From positions 1 through 5,781 of the forward strand of contig SYPI01000020.1 in the NCBI GenBank assembly GCA_005804005.1: 5,781 nt of DNA, in the 5' to 3' direction. The translations under genes were made by a program, and so were the position numbers. Below the pieces are notes generated by a model. It saw nothing but the letters and a program-made list of their open reading frames with translations. It was not told the origin of the DNA and made no database searches. The DNA is from Planctomycetia bacterium (GTDB taxonomy: Bacteria; Planctomycetota; Phycisphaerae; Phycisphaerales; SM1A02). This document shows positions 1-5,781 of the stretch, in pieces. Within the stretch, counting starts at the first letter, position 1. Every line of letters begins with the position of its first letter.

Positions 1-912
1 GGCGTTGGAGCAGTCGCCGTTGCCGCAGTACTCGGGCGAGCCGACTTGGTTGTGAGTGTGGGGCGCTCCGAGGTTGTGGCCAAACTCGTGGGCCACCACC
101 ATCAGATCCCAGTTGCCAGAGTGGTGGTCGACGATCGGGTATGGGAAAGACCCGCCGAGATTGGCGCTGCAGGCGAACTCGCTGCCGTTGCAGATTGAGC
201 TTAGGTACGCGCAACCACCGCCCAGTGACCGGCCACACAGCAGGTGTGCCTCGTGGCGGGCCACGCTGTCTTCGTAAATCTGCCAGTAGTTGCGGAACTG
301 CTCCAGTTGCGCGCACATTGAGGTGGCGATCCAAGGGTCAGTTGTCTGCCAGATACGCAGATAACCGAGAGCCACTTGAAGGTTGATCTCGCTGGCGTAA
401 ATCTCCGAGACCGCGGTCATCAGCAGCCCGGCGTAGGCGGTGGCCGCCGCGACATTCCCGCCGAAGGTGTTGTTGAGGAACTCCTGATCGGTGTCGAATG
501 CCACCCGGATTTGTGGGCAGGGCGCGTCGCCAGCCAATCCACCCGAGCCATCCGCCCCATCGGCGTCGCCAACCGTGTCGGCACCACACGCGTAGTCGCG
601 CGGATCGAACGGCAACTGGGCGATGTCGGTCACCAGCACCGGCAGCCCGGCCCCGAACGATCCACTAGAAATGCTGTGGAGCCGGCCGGCGCTCTGAATG
701 AATCCGTGTGTTCCGCAATCGCCGGTGCCAATGAAAACCCGCGATGCCGCTTCGCCGATGACTTCGCCCCAAAAGCAGTGCAACTCAGGTCGCGGCAACT
801 GGTCGGTGCGCGTACCCGCCTTGCCGTCGGCGCGCACAACCACCAACTCGGCGTCTGCGGCCCAGCCATCAACGCGGTGCAGGAGCAGGTCGGCGGAGCT
901 GCCGTCTGACAG
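1..912 (-). repeat. Diverged tandem duplication, downstream copy (offset 2111 nt)
   Basis: This stretch aligns with 2112-3023 at a constant offset of 2111 nt with no net insertion or deletion. The match is strongest around the zinc-binding region (1-110 against 2112-2221) and weakens toward the propeptide. It is an old gene duplication with many synonymous and amino-acid changes, not a recent exact repeat. Confidence 0.8.
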
Positions 913-1053
913 AGTGAAATCGGTGAGCAGCAACTGCTGACCAGCGCTGCGCAACTGTCGGGCCAGATCATCGCCCGCTGGTTGCCACAGGTCGGTCCCA
1001 CCGCCCAAGCCGAAGAGTGCTAGCGCGGTGGCTCCTACAGCGGCTGAAATCAT
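1..1053 (-). CDS. Secreted M12B-like zinc metalloprotease, second tandem copy (3' end outside window)
   Basis: The frame is open from ATG 1053 to the left edge (351 residues seen, no stop), so the C-terminus is missing because the window ends, not because the gene is broken. The catalytic metzincin motif HEFGHNLGAPH lies at residues 322-332 (zinc ligands His322, His326, His332; catalytic Glu323); the Met-turn would fall outside the window. Residues about 38-160 resemble a reprolysin propeptide (CFWGEV at about 93-98, FIGTGDCGTHGFIQ at 107-120), ending in a conserved Cys-Gly-Ala-Asp at 156-159. The protein aligns without net gaps, at a constant offset of 13 residues, to the upstream protease (about 60% identity by eye overall, higher around the zinc site). 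ATG 1053 is the only start available: no ATG, GTG or TTG lies between it and the preceding in-frame stop. It overlaps the upstream stop as ATGA. The N-terminus is hydrophobic (residues about 3-19) but has no basic residue, making a weak signal peptide. Substrate unknown; secretion and a PA14/dockerin-like C-terminus are inferred from the paralogue. Confidence 0.9.
   Translation of the reverse strand, partial: MISAAVGATALALFGLGGGTDLWQPAGDDLARQLRSAGQQLLLTDFTLSDGSSADLLLHRVDGWAADAELVVVRADGKAGTRTDQLPRPELHCFWGEVIGEAASRVFIGTGDCGTHGFIQSAGRLHSISSGSFGAGLPVLVTDIAQLPFDPRDYACGADTVGDADGADGSGGLAGDAPCPQIRVAFDTDQEFLNNTFGGNVAAATAYAGLLMTAVSEIYASEINLQVALGYLRIWQTTDPWIATSMCAQLEQFRNYWQIYEDSVARHEAHLLCGRSLGGGCAYLSSICNGSEFACSANLGGSFPYPIVDHHSGNWDLMVVAHEFGHNLGAPHTHNQVGSPEYCGNGDCSNA
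1050..1053 (-). promoter_or_regulatory. ATGA stop/start overlap between the two proteases
   Basis: Read on the minus strand, 1053-1050 is ATGA: the ATG opens the second protease and the TGA (1052-1050) closes the first. Only a weak purine run (CGGAT, very close to the ATG) precedes it, so the second copy is probably translated by re-initiation of ribosomes that finish the first. Confidence 0.8.
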
Positions 1054-3203
1054 GATCCGATCGTCCAGGACGAAAGCAATAGCGACATGTCGCTGCCGCC
1101 GACGCTGCCGTCGGCGTCGAGGTCGCCCAGCGGGCCGCTGGTTCCCCAGTAGCCCAGCAGTAGTGCCAGGTCGGCACCGCTGACCTCACCGTCATCATTC
1201 AGGTCGGCGTCGACGAAGATTCCGCCATTACGCAGCATGCTCGCCGGGATCGGCTGCTTGGCCATGCCCGGACCGGCGATGCTGGCGATGCAGCCAGCGC
1301 CGCCGCCGTTCTCAAAGAACTCGATGCGCACCGAGTGGAATCCGGGAGCCAGCCCGATGGCGCCCGAACGCTCCCACATTCCGTGCAGGCCGTCGTTCTC
1401 CACCACGAAGTAGCCATCAACCTTCAGGCGTGATCCGTCGTCGCTGTTGGTGTAGAGCGTCCACAGCCCGCCAGCGGGCACGACCAGCCAGCCCTCGAAC
1501 ACTGCGCCTATGCCATCGGCCAAGCCGCTGCCAGCGAACACACCGTTGGTGCTGGCATAGTTCACGTCCGGGACGATCTCATTGGCGTAACTCTGGAGGC
1601 TGGTGAAGTCGGGCAACACGCTGGGTGAACTCAAGGCGTAGTACTCGGCGCGCAAACCAGGCTCGCTGCCAGCCACCGGAGAGCCGGGGTGTAGCGGCAG
1701 GACCTGGACGGTCACATCGCCGAATCCGTAGCCAGCAGCCCCGTTGTAGATGACATACGGGAAGTAGTCGGTGATCTGAACCGCCGCGGGTGGCGGGGTG
1801 TAGCGAACGAGGCCGCTTGGCAGGATCGTCACTACGCCGCCAGCTTGGGATGGCCCGGCGGAAATGAGTTCTATCTCTGCGCAGTTCGCTAGGTTGTCAT
1901 TGGCCAGCAGATCGATTTCCACGCTCGTTCCGGTGCCCGTTGAACTCCAGTCAGCTACCGCCACCGGGCCTTCGCTGGCTGTGGTCATGTCGCACGGGGC
2001 GGTGGGCAGGTACGACAGAATTGAGTCGATGCTCACCTGTGCATAGGTCATGGAGACATTCGACAACCCGCCGGGGCACCCGTGGCAGTAACTCATGATG
2101 GTGCCGGCCCAGGCGTTGGTGCAGTCATTGTCGCCGCAGTACTCGGGTGAACCGACTTGGTCGTGAGTGTGCGGGGCGCCAAGGTTGTGGCCGAACTCGT
2201 GGGCCACCACCATCAAGTCCCAGTTGGCATGATCGTGATCGAGGACCGGGTAGGGGAACGAGCCGCCTAGGTTGGCGCTGCAGGCGTAGGAGTAGTTCAC
2301 GCACATGGCGTTCAGCCAAGCGCAGCCGCCGCCGAGCCCACGACCGTTGAGCAAGTGGGCAGAGTGGCGTGAGACACCGCCCTCGTTGGCCTCCCAATAG
2401 TTGCGGAAGTCCCCGAGTTGCCCGCACATGTCGGTGCCCACCCACGGATCCTCAGTTTGCCATAGGCGCAGATAGGAGATTGCTGGCCGCAGATTTAGAT
2501 CGACCGAGCAGATCTCGCGGATTGCGGTGAACAGCAGCCCGGCGTAGGCCGAGGCCGCCGCAGTGTTGCTGACAAATGTGACGCTCAGAAACTCGTTGTC
2601 GGTATCGATCGCCAATCGCGCCTGCCGGCAGGGTGCGTCGGCCGCGCCCGCTAGGCCACCGTCGCTGGGTTCCGGCTGCTCGAGCGAATCGGCGCCGCAA
2701 GAAAACGCGCTGGGGTCGAAGGGCAGCGTGGCGGCATCGCTGACCACAATTGGCAGGCCCGCACCGAACGGGCCGCTAGAAATGACATGGGTCTTTCCGA
2801 GCGACTGTATGTAACCGTGGGTGCCGCATGCGCCGGAACCGATGAACACTCGCGACTGTGGATCGTTGGCGATCTGGCCGGAGAAGCAATCCAGTTCGGG
2901 CCGCGGCAAGTTCTGCTCCACCAGCGTGCCGCGGGCATCGCGCTGCATCAAGACGAGCCTGGCATCGGCGCTGAAGCCTTCGGCGCGGACCAACCGCAGT
3001 TCGACCAATGAACCGTCGGAGAGCGGGAATGCGGTCAGAGTTAGCGACTCTCCTGCCTCCGCCAATTCCGCAGAGAGAGCTTCAGGTGCGGCGGTCCAAG
3101 CAGCTCGCCCTTCAGGCGCTGTCTTGGCATGGATCGCTGGTGTGGCAGGGGGACTGGCGAGGCCGAAGGCTAACTGGGCAATCAATGATTTCGCAATGAG
3201 CAT
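1050..3203 (-). CDS. Secreted M12B-like zinc metalloprotease with Ig-like, PA14 and dockerin-like domains
   Basis: A 717-residue extracellular protease. In order: signal peptide (about 1-25, Lys5 then a hydrophobic stretch, possible cleavage after an Ala-rich segment); M12B-type propeptide (about 50-170, with DCFSGQI at 105-111 and FIGSGACGTHGYIQ at 120-133); catalytic domain (about 195-405) with HEFGHNLGAPH at 335-345 (zinc ligands His335, His339, His345; Glu336 catalytic) and Met-turn IMSYC at 369-373; a bacterial Ig/cadherin-like module (about 411-502, with LLANDN and a later RYTP); a PA14 domain (about 514-655, with the hallmark SDDGSRLKVDG at 587-597 and ENDGLHG at 602-608); and two EF-hand loops of a dockerin-like tail (666-677 and 694-705). 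Metzincin chemistry is peptide-bond hydrolysis using zinc and water; PA14 domains often bind carbohydrate. ATG 3203 is preceded by AGGGAGAG at 10 nt. The stop overlaps the start of the second protease copy. Substrate is unknown; the family call is firm, the exact subfamily is not. Confidence 0.95.
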   Translation of the reverse strand: MLIAKSLIAQLAFGLASPPATPAIHAKTAPEGRAAWTAAPEALSAELAEAGESLTLTAFPLSDGSLVELRLVRAEGFSADARLVLMQRDARGTLVEQNLPRPELDCFSGQIANDPQSRVFIGSGACGTHGYIQSLGKTHVISSGPFGAGLPIVVSDAATLPFDPSAFSCGADSLEQPEPSDGGLAGAADAPCRQARLAIDTDNEFLSVTFVSNTAAASAYAGLLFTAIREICSVDLNLRPAISYLRLWQTEDPWVGTDMCGQLGDFRNYWEANEGGVSRHSAHLLNGRGLGGGCAWLNAMCVNYSYACSANLGGSFPYPVLDHDHANWDLMVVAHEFGHNLGAPHTHDQVGSPEYCGDNDCTNAWAGTIMSYCHGCPGGLSNVSMTYAQVSIDSILSYLPTAPCDMTTASEGPVAVADWSSTGTGTSVEIDLLANDNLANCAEIELISAGPSQAGGVVTILPSGLVRYTPPPAAVQITDYFPYVIYNGAAGYGFGDVTVQVLPLHPGSPVAGSEPGLRAEYYALSSPSVLPDFTSLQSYANEIVPDVNYASTNGVFAGSGLADGIGAVFEGWLVVPAGGLWTLYTNSDDGSRLKVDGYFVVENDGLHGMWERSGAIGLAPGFHSVRIEFFENGGGAGCIASIAGPGMAKQPIPASMLRNGGIFVDADLNDDGEVSGADLALLLGYWGTSGPLGDLDADGSVGGSDMSLLLSSWTIGS
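2112..3023 (-). repeat. Diverged tandem duplication, upstream copy
   Basis: Partner of 1-912. It encodes residues from the start of the propeptide (LSDGS at 61-65) to just past the zinc motif (Ala364) of the first protease. The true extent of the duplication may reach further, since the downstream copy is cut by the window edge. Confidence 0.8.
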
Positions 3204-3292
3204 CAGAGGTCATCTCTCCCTAGTGAAAAGTGGTCGGTTTAGGGTAGCCCGTTATTGAGGAGTTGCGCCGCGATTCCCACACATTGGGCCGT
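3204..3292 (-). other. Intergenic gap before the protease pair
   Basis: These 89 nt are the only gap of any size between genes here. The gap contains the protease ribosome binding site. I see no convincing -35/-10 pair, no stable GC-rich hairpin followed by a T run on the minus strand, and no obvious operator repeat. A small CCCA/TGGG inverted repeat just after the amidohydrolase stop is too weak to call a terminator. A promoter for the protease pair would be expected here by position only. Confidence 0.35.
3214..3221 (-). promoter_or_regulatory. Ribosome binding site of the first protease
   Basis: Minus-strand AGGGAGAG ends 10 nt before ATG 3203, a good Shine-Dalgarno match that supports this start. 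Another ATG lies immediately after it (about 3211-3213), but it is out of frame with the protease. Confidence 0.6.
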
Positions 3293-4489
3293 TCAACCCA
3301 ACGCCAGACGGCACAGCGCTTCAACTCCTAACGGGATGGCCTCATCGGTGAAGTCGAAGTTCGGGTTGTGCAAGGCAGGCATTGGCGGCGAATCGGGGCG
3401 GTGCAGCCCGAGGACAAACATCGCCGCGGGAATGCGTTCGCCAAAGTAGGCGAAGTCCTCGGCGCCCATGACCGGCCGGGGGTACTCCACTGCGCGGGTC
3501 GCGCCGAATGTCTGGGCCATCGCCCGCCGAATATCAGCCGTGGCGGAGGGGTCGTTGAATGTTGGCGGGTAGCCGTCATCAATACCAACCTCGGCGCGGC
3601 AGCCGTGAGCCGTGGCCGTCGCCTGGCTAATGCGCACCACTTCCTGATGAAGGAACGCCCGTACCGCCGGTGTCAGCGCTCGGATGGTGCCGGTGAGTTC
3701 TACTGACTCAGGAAGGACATTTCCGGCGGTGCCGCCGTGCACCGTGGACACGCTCACCACCGCGGCATCCAGCGGGTCGACCCGGCGGGAGACGATGGTC
3801 TGCAGCGCCATGATGATCGCCGCCGAGGCGACCACGCTGTCATTCACCGTGTGCGGCCATGCGGCGTGACCACCGCTGCCGAGCACTTGGATGTTGAATC
3901 TGTCGGCACTGGCCAGCAGCGCCCCCTCGCGAGTGGCGCCGTAGCCCAGGTCGAGCCACGGCCAGCCGTGCAAGGCGAACGCGCGCTCCACCGGCCGACC
4001 AATCCGTGAGCCGTCGAGGCAGCCATCGGCCACCATCCGCGCTCCGCCGCCACCACCTTCCTCGGCTGGCTGGAACACTAGGGTGACGGGGCGCGTCAGC
4101 GCGCCCTGACTGGCCAGGCGCTTCAGCACCCGGGCCACCCCGATCAGGATGGCGGTGTGGCCGGCGTGGCCGCCGGCATGCATCTTTCCGGAGATGGTTG
4201 AGGCGTAGGGCAGGCTGGTCTCTTCGGCGATTGGCAGGGCGTCCATGTCGGCGCGCAGCGCGATGGCCCGTTCACCCGGGCCATCTACGAACGCCAGGAC
4301 TCCGGTGCCGCCAGCTAAGCCGGCAGCGTAGGGAACCCCGATCATGTCAAGCTCCCGCTTCACTACTCCGCAGGTGCGGTGCTCCTCGTACTGAATCTCC
4401 GGATGCTGATGCAGGTCCTGTCGCAGCGCGGCCAGGTTGGCGCACTCCTCGGCCACCAGAGTGCGCAGATCAACAGCGGTTGCTGGCAT
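3293..4489 (-). CDS. M20D family amidohydrolase / metallopeptidase with altered metal motif
   Basis: A 398-residue cytoplasmic enzyme (no signal peptide) of the family that includes hippurate hydrolase, IAA-amino acid hydrolases and N-acyl-amino acid amidohydrolases; it is expected to cleave an amide bond releasing an amino acid. Family motifs, in order: LRQDLHQHPE (22-31), ALRADMDALPIAEE (77-90), FQPAEEGGGGGARM (139-152, with candidate catalytic Glu143 and metal ligand Glu144), ALHGWP (172-177, ligand His174), GGHAAWPH (206-213) in the lid/dimerisation domain (about 192-305), MGAEDFAY (341-348) and LHNPNFDF (373-380, ligand His374). Length is typical and all major blocks are present. The oddity is at 103-111: the usual MHACGHDGH reads MHAGGHAGH, so the Cys ligand is Gly106 and the following Asp is Ala109, while His108 is kept. 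ATG 4489 lies 18 nt after the stop of the GGQ-protein gene, with only a weak GAG-type ribosome site. The substrate cannot be told from sequence. Confidence 0.93.
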   Translation of the reverse strand: MPATAVDLRTLVAEECANLAALRQDLHQHPEIQYEEHRTCGVVKRELDMIGVPYAAGLAGGTGVLAFVDGPGERAIALRADMDALPIAEETSLPYASTISGKMHAGGHAGHTAILIGVARVLKRLASQGALTRPVTLVFQPAEEGGGGGARMVADGCLDGSRIGRPVERAFALHGWPWLDLGYGATREGALLASADRFNIQVLGSGGHAAWPHTVNDSVVASAAIIMALQTIVSRRVDPLDAAVVSVSTVHGGTAGNVLPESVELTGTIRALTPAVRAFLHQEVVRISQATATAHGCRAEVGIDDGYPPTFNDPSATADIRRAMAQTFGATRAVEYPRPVMGAEDFAYFGERIPAAMFVLGLHRPDSPPMPALHNPNFDFTDEAIPLGVEALCRLALG

Positions 4490-4507
4490 CCACTCAGGGT
4501 ACGCGCC

Positions 4508-5065
4508 CTAAGAGCGCAGGGGAGGGAGACCGACCGACTTTCGCCCTTCATTGAGGCGGGCGAAGGCCGCTTTCTCGTGACGGATCAACCGCGTCAGCTG
4601 GCTCATGGTGATGCCCAGCAGGCCAGCGGCGCCGGCCACATCGAAGCGGCGACAGACCACCAGATCGAGCGCCTCGGCCAGCAAAGGGGCGTAGTCGTGG
4701 TGGTCGTGAGCCACGGCCATGCGCTCACCCTGACGGCGCGCCACCCATAGTGCCGACGGGTGGTAATGATCGCGCGAGACGAGAGTCCGACACTGAACCG
4801 CTAACCGCACCCGCAGGCGCTTGAAGGCCACATGCTTGTTCTGCCACTGCTGGCGACGCTCCGAGGCTCCGGCTTCAACCCCAGTTGGTCGGTGCAACAG
4901 CCACACCGCGCTGTCGGTGGTGTTGCGGTGCTGCCCGCCTGGGCCGCGAGTGCGACCGGTGGCGACATCGACCTGCGACATGAGGGTGTCGTCGTCGAGT
5001 GTGGCCGGGTGCGGCATCTCGACCATCAGGAAGGCGTCGCTGACATAGGCCGGGTGGTAGGCCAT
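4508..5065 (-). CDS. Release-factor-like GGQ-domain protein (putative ribosome rescue)
   Basis: A 185-residue protein (from ATG 5065) with a class-I release factor catalytic domain. In numbering from the alternative GTG 5068, the motif RGPGGQHRN is at 41-49, with GGQ at 44-46, followed by the family's AVWLLHRPTGVEAGASERR block (54-72). GGQ domains enter the ribosomal peptidyl-transferase centre and trigger hydrolysis of peptidyl-tRNA. The codon-recognition domain of RF1/RF2 is absent, so a rescue role like that of ArfB is likely, although the C-terminus differs from ArfB's simple basic tail: residues about 125-186 form a helical, HTH-like segment (FDVAGAAGLLGITMSQLTRL at 142-161) rich in Arg/Lys. 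This arrangement resembles the short 'peptide chain release factor-like' proteins I recall from planctomycetes. The start is ambiguous: GTG 5068 or ATG 5065, next to each other; I chose ATG because it forms a TGATG overlap with the tsaD stop. An internal ATG at residue 18, just before the conserved HPATLDDD, is also possible. Confidence 0.85.
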   Translation of the reverse strand: MAYHPAYVSDAFLMVEMPHPATLDDDTLMSQVDVATGRTRGPGGQHRNTTDSAVWLLHRPTGVEAGASERRQQWQNKHVAFKRLRVRLAVQCRTLVSRDHYHPSALWVARRQGERMAVAHDHHDYAPLLAEALDLVVCRRFDVAGAAGLLGITMSQLTRLIRHEKAAFARLNEGRKSVGLPPLRS

Positions 5066-5067
5066 CA
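5063..5067 (-). promoter_or_regulatory. TGATG stop/start overlap, tsaD to GGQ-protein gene
   Basis: On the minus strand 5067-5063 reads TGATG: TGA ends tsaD and ATG begins the GGQ protein, sharing one base. GTG directly precedes this ATG. A GGTGG run a few nt upstream could act as a weak ribosome site. The arrangement indicates translational coupling. Confidence 0.65.
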
Positions 5068-5781
5068 CGCCACCACCGATTCGGCGCCGATGGCCCAGTC
5101 ATCGCACTCGCCGCGGGCCAGTCGCGCCTGCGCCGCCGCTCCGATCATGGCGGCGTTGTCGGTGCAGTATTGGCTCGGACAGAGGCGCAATTCGATTCCC
5201 CGCGCCTGCGCCAGGGCAGTGAGTTCGCGGCGGAGCAATCGATTGGCGATCACCCCACCGCCAGCCAGCAGCGATTGCGCGCCGACAGTGTCGACCGCCA
5301 AAGCGACGCGCTGCAGGATCGCCTCAACCACCGCCCGACGGAATGATGCCGCCAAGTCGGCGCGGCGCGACTCGGTCAGTTCTGGCGGCGGCGCATGGCG
5401 GCCGGGGCGGCGCGGGTCTTCCGGTAGCCCGTTGGTGGCGTAGAGCAGCGCCGTCTTCAATCCGCTGAATGAGAAGTCAAGCTCGCGCGCCGCTCGCGGC
5501 TTGGGGAGTGGAACTGCGCTGGGATTGCCGCGCTCGGCAAGTTCATCAAGCGCTGGCCCCCCCGGGAACGAGAGGTGCAGCATCGCAGCCGCCTTGTCGA
5601 ACGCTTCACCGGCGGCATCGTCAATCGTTGCTCCGAGCCGCCGGGGAGGCGCATCGCTCCGTAGTTCAAACAAGCTGGTGTGGCCGCCGGAAACCACCAG
5701 ACCGACGGCGGGTCGCGGGGCTGGCGATGACTCGAGTTCGGACGAGGCCAAGTGCGCCTGCACATGATCGACCGCCACGAA
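5065..5781 (-). CDS. tsaD: tRNA N6-adenosine threonylcarbamoyltransferase TsaD (5' end outside window)
   Basis: TsaD transfers the threonylcarbamoyl group from threonylcarbamoyl-AMP to A37 of tRNAs reading ANN codons, working with TsaB and TsaE in the cytoplasm. The visible 238 residues (Phe at 5781 counted as 1) begin within the metal-binding motif: VDHVQAH holds the two His ligands (6 and 10), matching HxxxH of the family. Then follow VVSGGHTSLF (29-38), ATIDDAAGEAFDKA (51-64, nucleotide and catalytic region), FPGGPALDEL (72-81), DFSFSGLKTA (102-111), LAGGGVIANRLLRREL (172-187) and CTDNAAMIGAAA (206-217, with the third metal ligand Asp208). The missing N-terminus should be about 110 residues, for a family length near 340. 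The frame stays open through the window's right edge, so the GTG at 5778 is an internal Val codon and not the start. All visible active-site residues are intact, and the identification is secure. Confidence 0.96.
   Translation of the reverse strand, partial: FVAVDHVQAHLASSELESSPAPRPAVGLVVSGGHTSLFELRSDAPPRRLGATIDDAAGEAFDKAAAMLHLSFPGGPALDELAERGNPSAVPLPKPRAARELDFSFSGLKTALLYATNGLPEDPRRPGRHAPPPELTESRRADLAASFRRAVVEAILQRVALAVDTVGAQSLLAGGGVIANRLLRRELTALAQARGIELRLCPSQYCTDNAAMIGAAAQARLARGECDDWAIGAESVVA

Noticed and set aside
376..909. Plus-strand ORF of 177 codons
   Set aside because: It is antisense to the second protease, has no recognisable motif, and is expected by chance opposite a GC-rich gene.
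338..1001. Broken-looking ORF fragments (338-589 and 630-1001 on the minus strand) suggesting a degraded pseudogene
   Set aside because: Translating the minus frame that starts at ATG 1053 gives an uninterrupted protein to the left edge that aligns throughout with the upstream protease. The fragments are other frames of the same intact gene.
2821..3258. Plus-strand ORF of 145 codons covering the protease start and the intergenic gap
   Set aside because: It is the shadow of the propeptide region; low-complexity Ser/Ala/Arg composition and no ribosome site seen.
3204..3260. Sigma-70 promoter for the protease pair
   Set aside because: TACCCT and TTGAAC-like words exist but not at workable spacing, and planctomycete promoters are poorly defined; I left it as an unassigned gap.
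3270..3292. Possible terminator after the amidohydrolase
   Set aside because: Only a 4-bp CCCA/TGGG stem is visible and no T run follows it on the minus strand.
4832..5443. Plus-strand ORF of 203 codons
   Set aside because: It runs antisense across the tsaD/GGQ-protein junction; its composition is Ala/Arg/Ser-rich and domain-free, while the minus-strand genes have clear family motifs.
1..5781. Defence system, CRISPR array, mobile element or biosynthetic cluster
   Set aside because: No direct repeats with spacers, transposase or integrase, restriction or toxin genes, or synthase domains are present; all coding sequence is accounted for by five ordinary-looking chromosomal genes.

Overview
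The window is a GC-rich (low 60s % by eye), densely packed piece of bacterial chromosome in which every supported gene lies on the minus strand. I infer a planctomycete, probably of the Phycisphaerae type. The evidence is a secreted protein ending in a paired EF-hand 'DLNDDGEVSGADL...DLDADGSVGG' dockerin-like tail, a GGQ release-factor-like protein of the 'RGPGGQHRN' kind that I associate with planctomycetes, and bacterial reprolysin-type proteases of a style common in that phylum. No RNA gene, insertion sequence, CRISPR array or phage gene is visible.

Layout in transcription order (right to left). (1) 5781-5065: the 3' two-thirds of tsaD, the tRNA t6A37 transferase; its start lies beyond the right edge. 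(2) 5065-4508: a short GGQ-domain protein related to ribosome-rescue release factors, joined to tsaD by a TGATG stop/start overlap. (3) 4489-3293: an M20D amidohydrolase, 18 nt downstream of gene 2, whose usual MHACGHD metal motif reads MHAGGHA. (4) After an 89-nt gap, 3203-1050: a 717-residue secreted zinc metalloprotease with signal peptide, M12B-like propeptide, metzincin catalytic domain, Ig/cadherin-like domain, PA14 domain and dockerin-like tail. (5) 1053 to the left edge: a second, diverged copy of the same protease, joined to the first by an ATGA overlap and cut off just after its zinc-binding motif.

The genes fall into two blocks. The tsaD / GGQ-protein / amidohydrolase set is tightly packed and probably co-transcribed, with the first two both serving translation (tRNA modification and peptidyl-tRNA hydrolysis). 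The protease pair begins after the only real gap in the window, has its own ribosome binding site, and looks like an extracellular protein-degrading module made by tandem duplication. A link between the M20D enzyme (hydrolysis of N-acyl or amide-linked amino acids) and the secreted proteases in peptide use is possible but rests only on adjacency.

I did not find a clearly new multi-gene system. The points most worth following are the substituted metal-site motif of the amidohydrolase, the translationally coupled protease duplication, a possible cysteine switch shared by both proteases, and the GGQ protein with a helical, HTH-like C-terminus.
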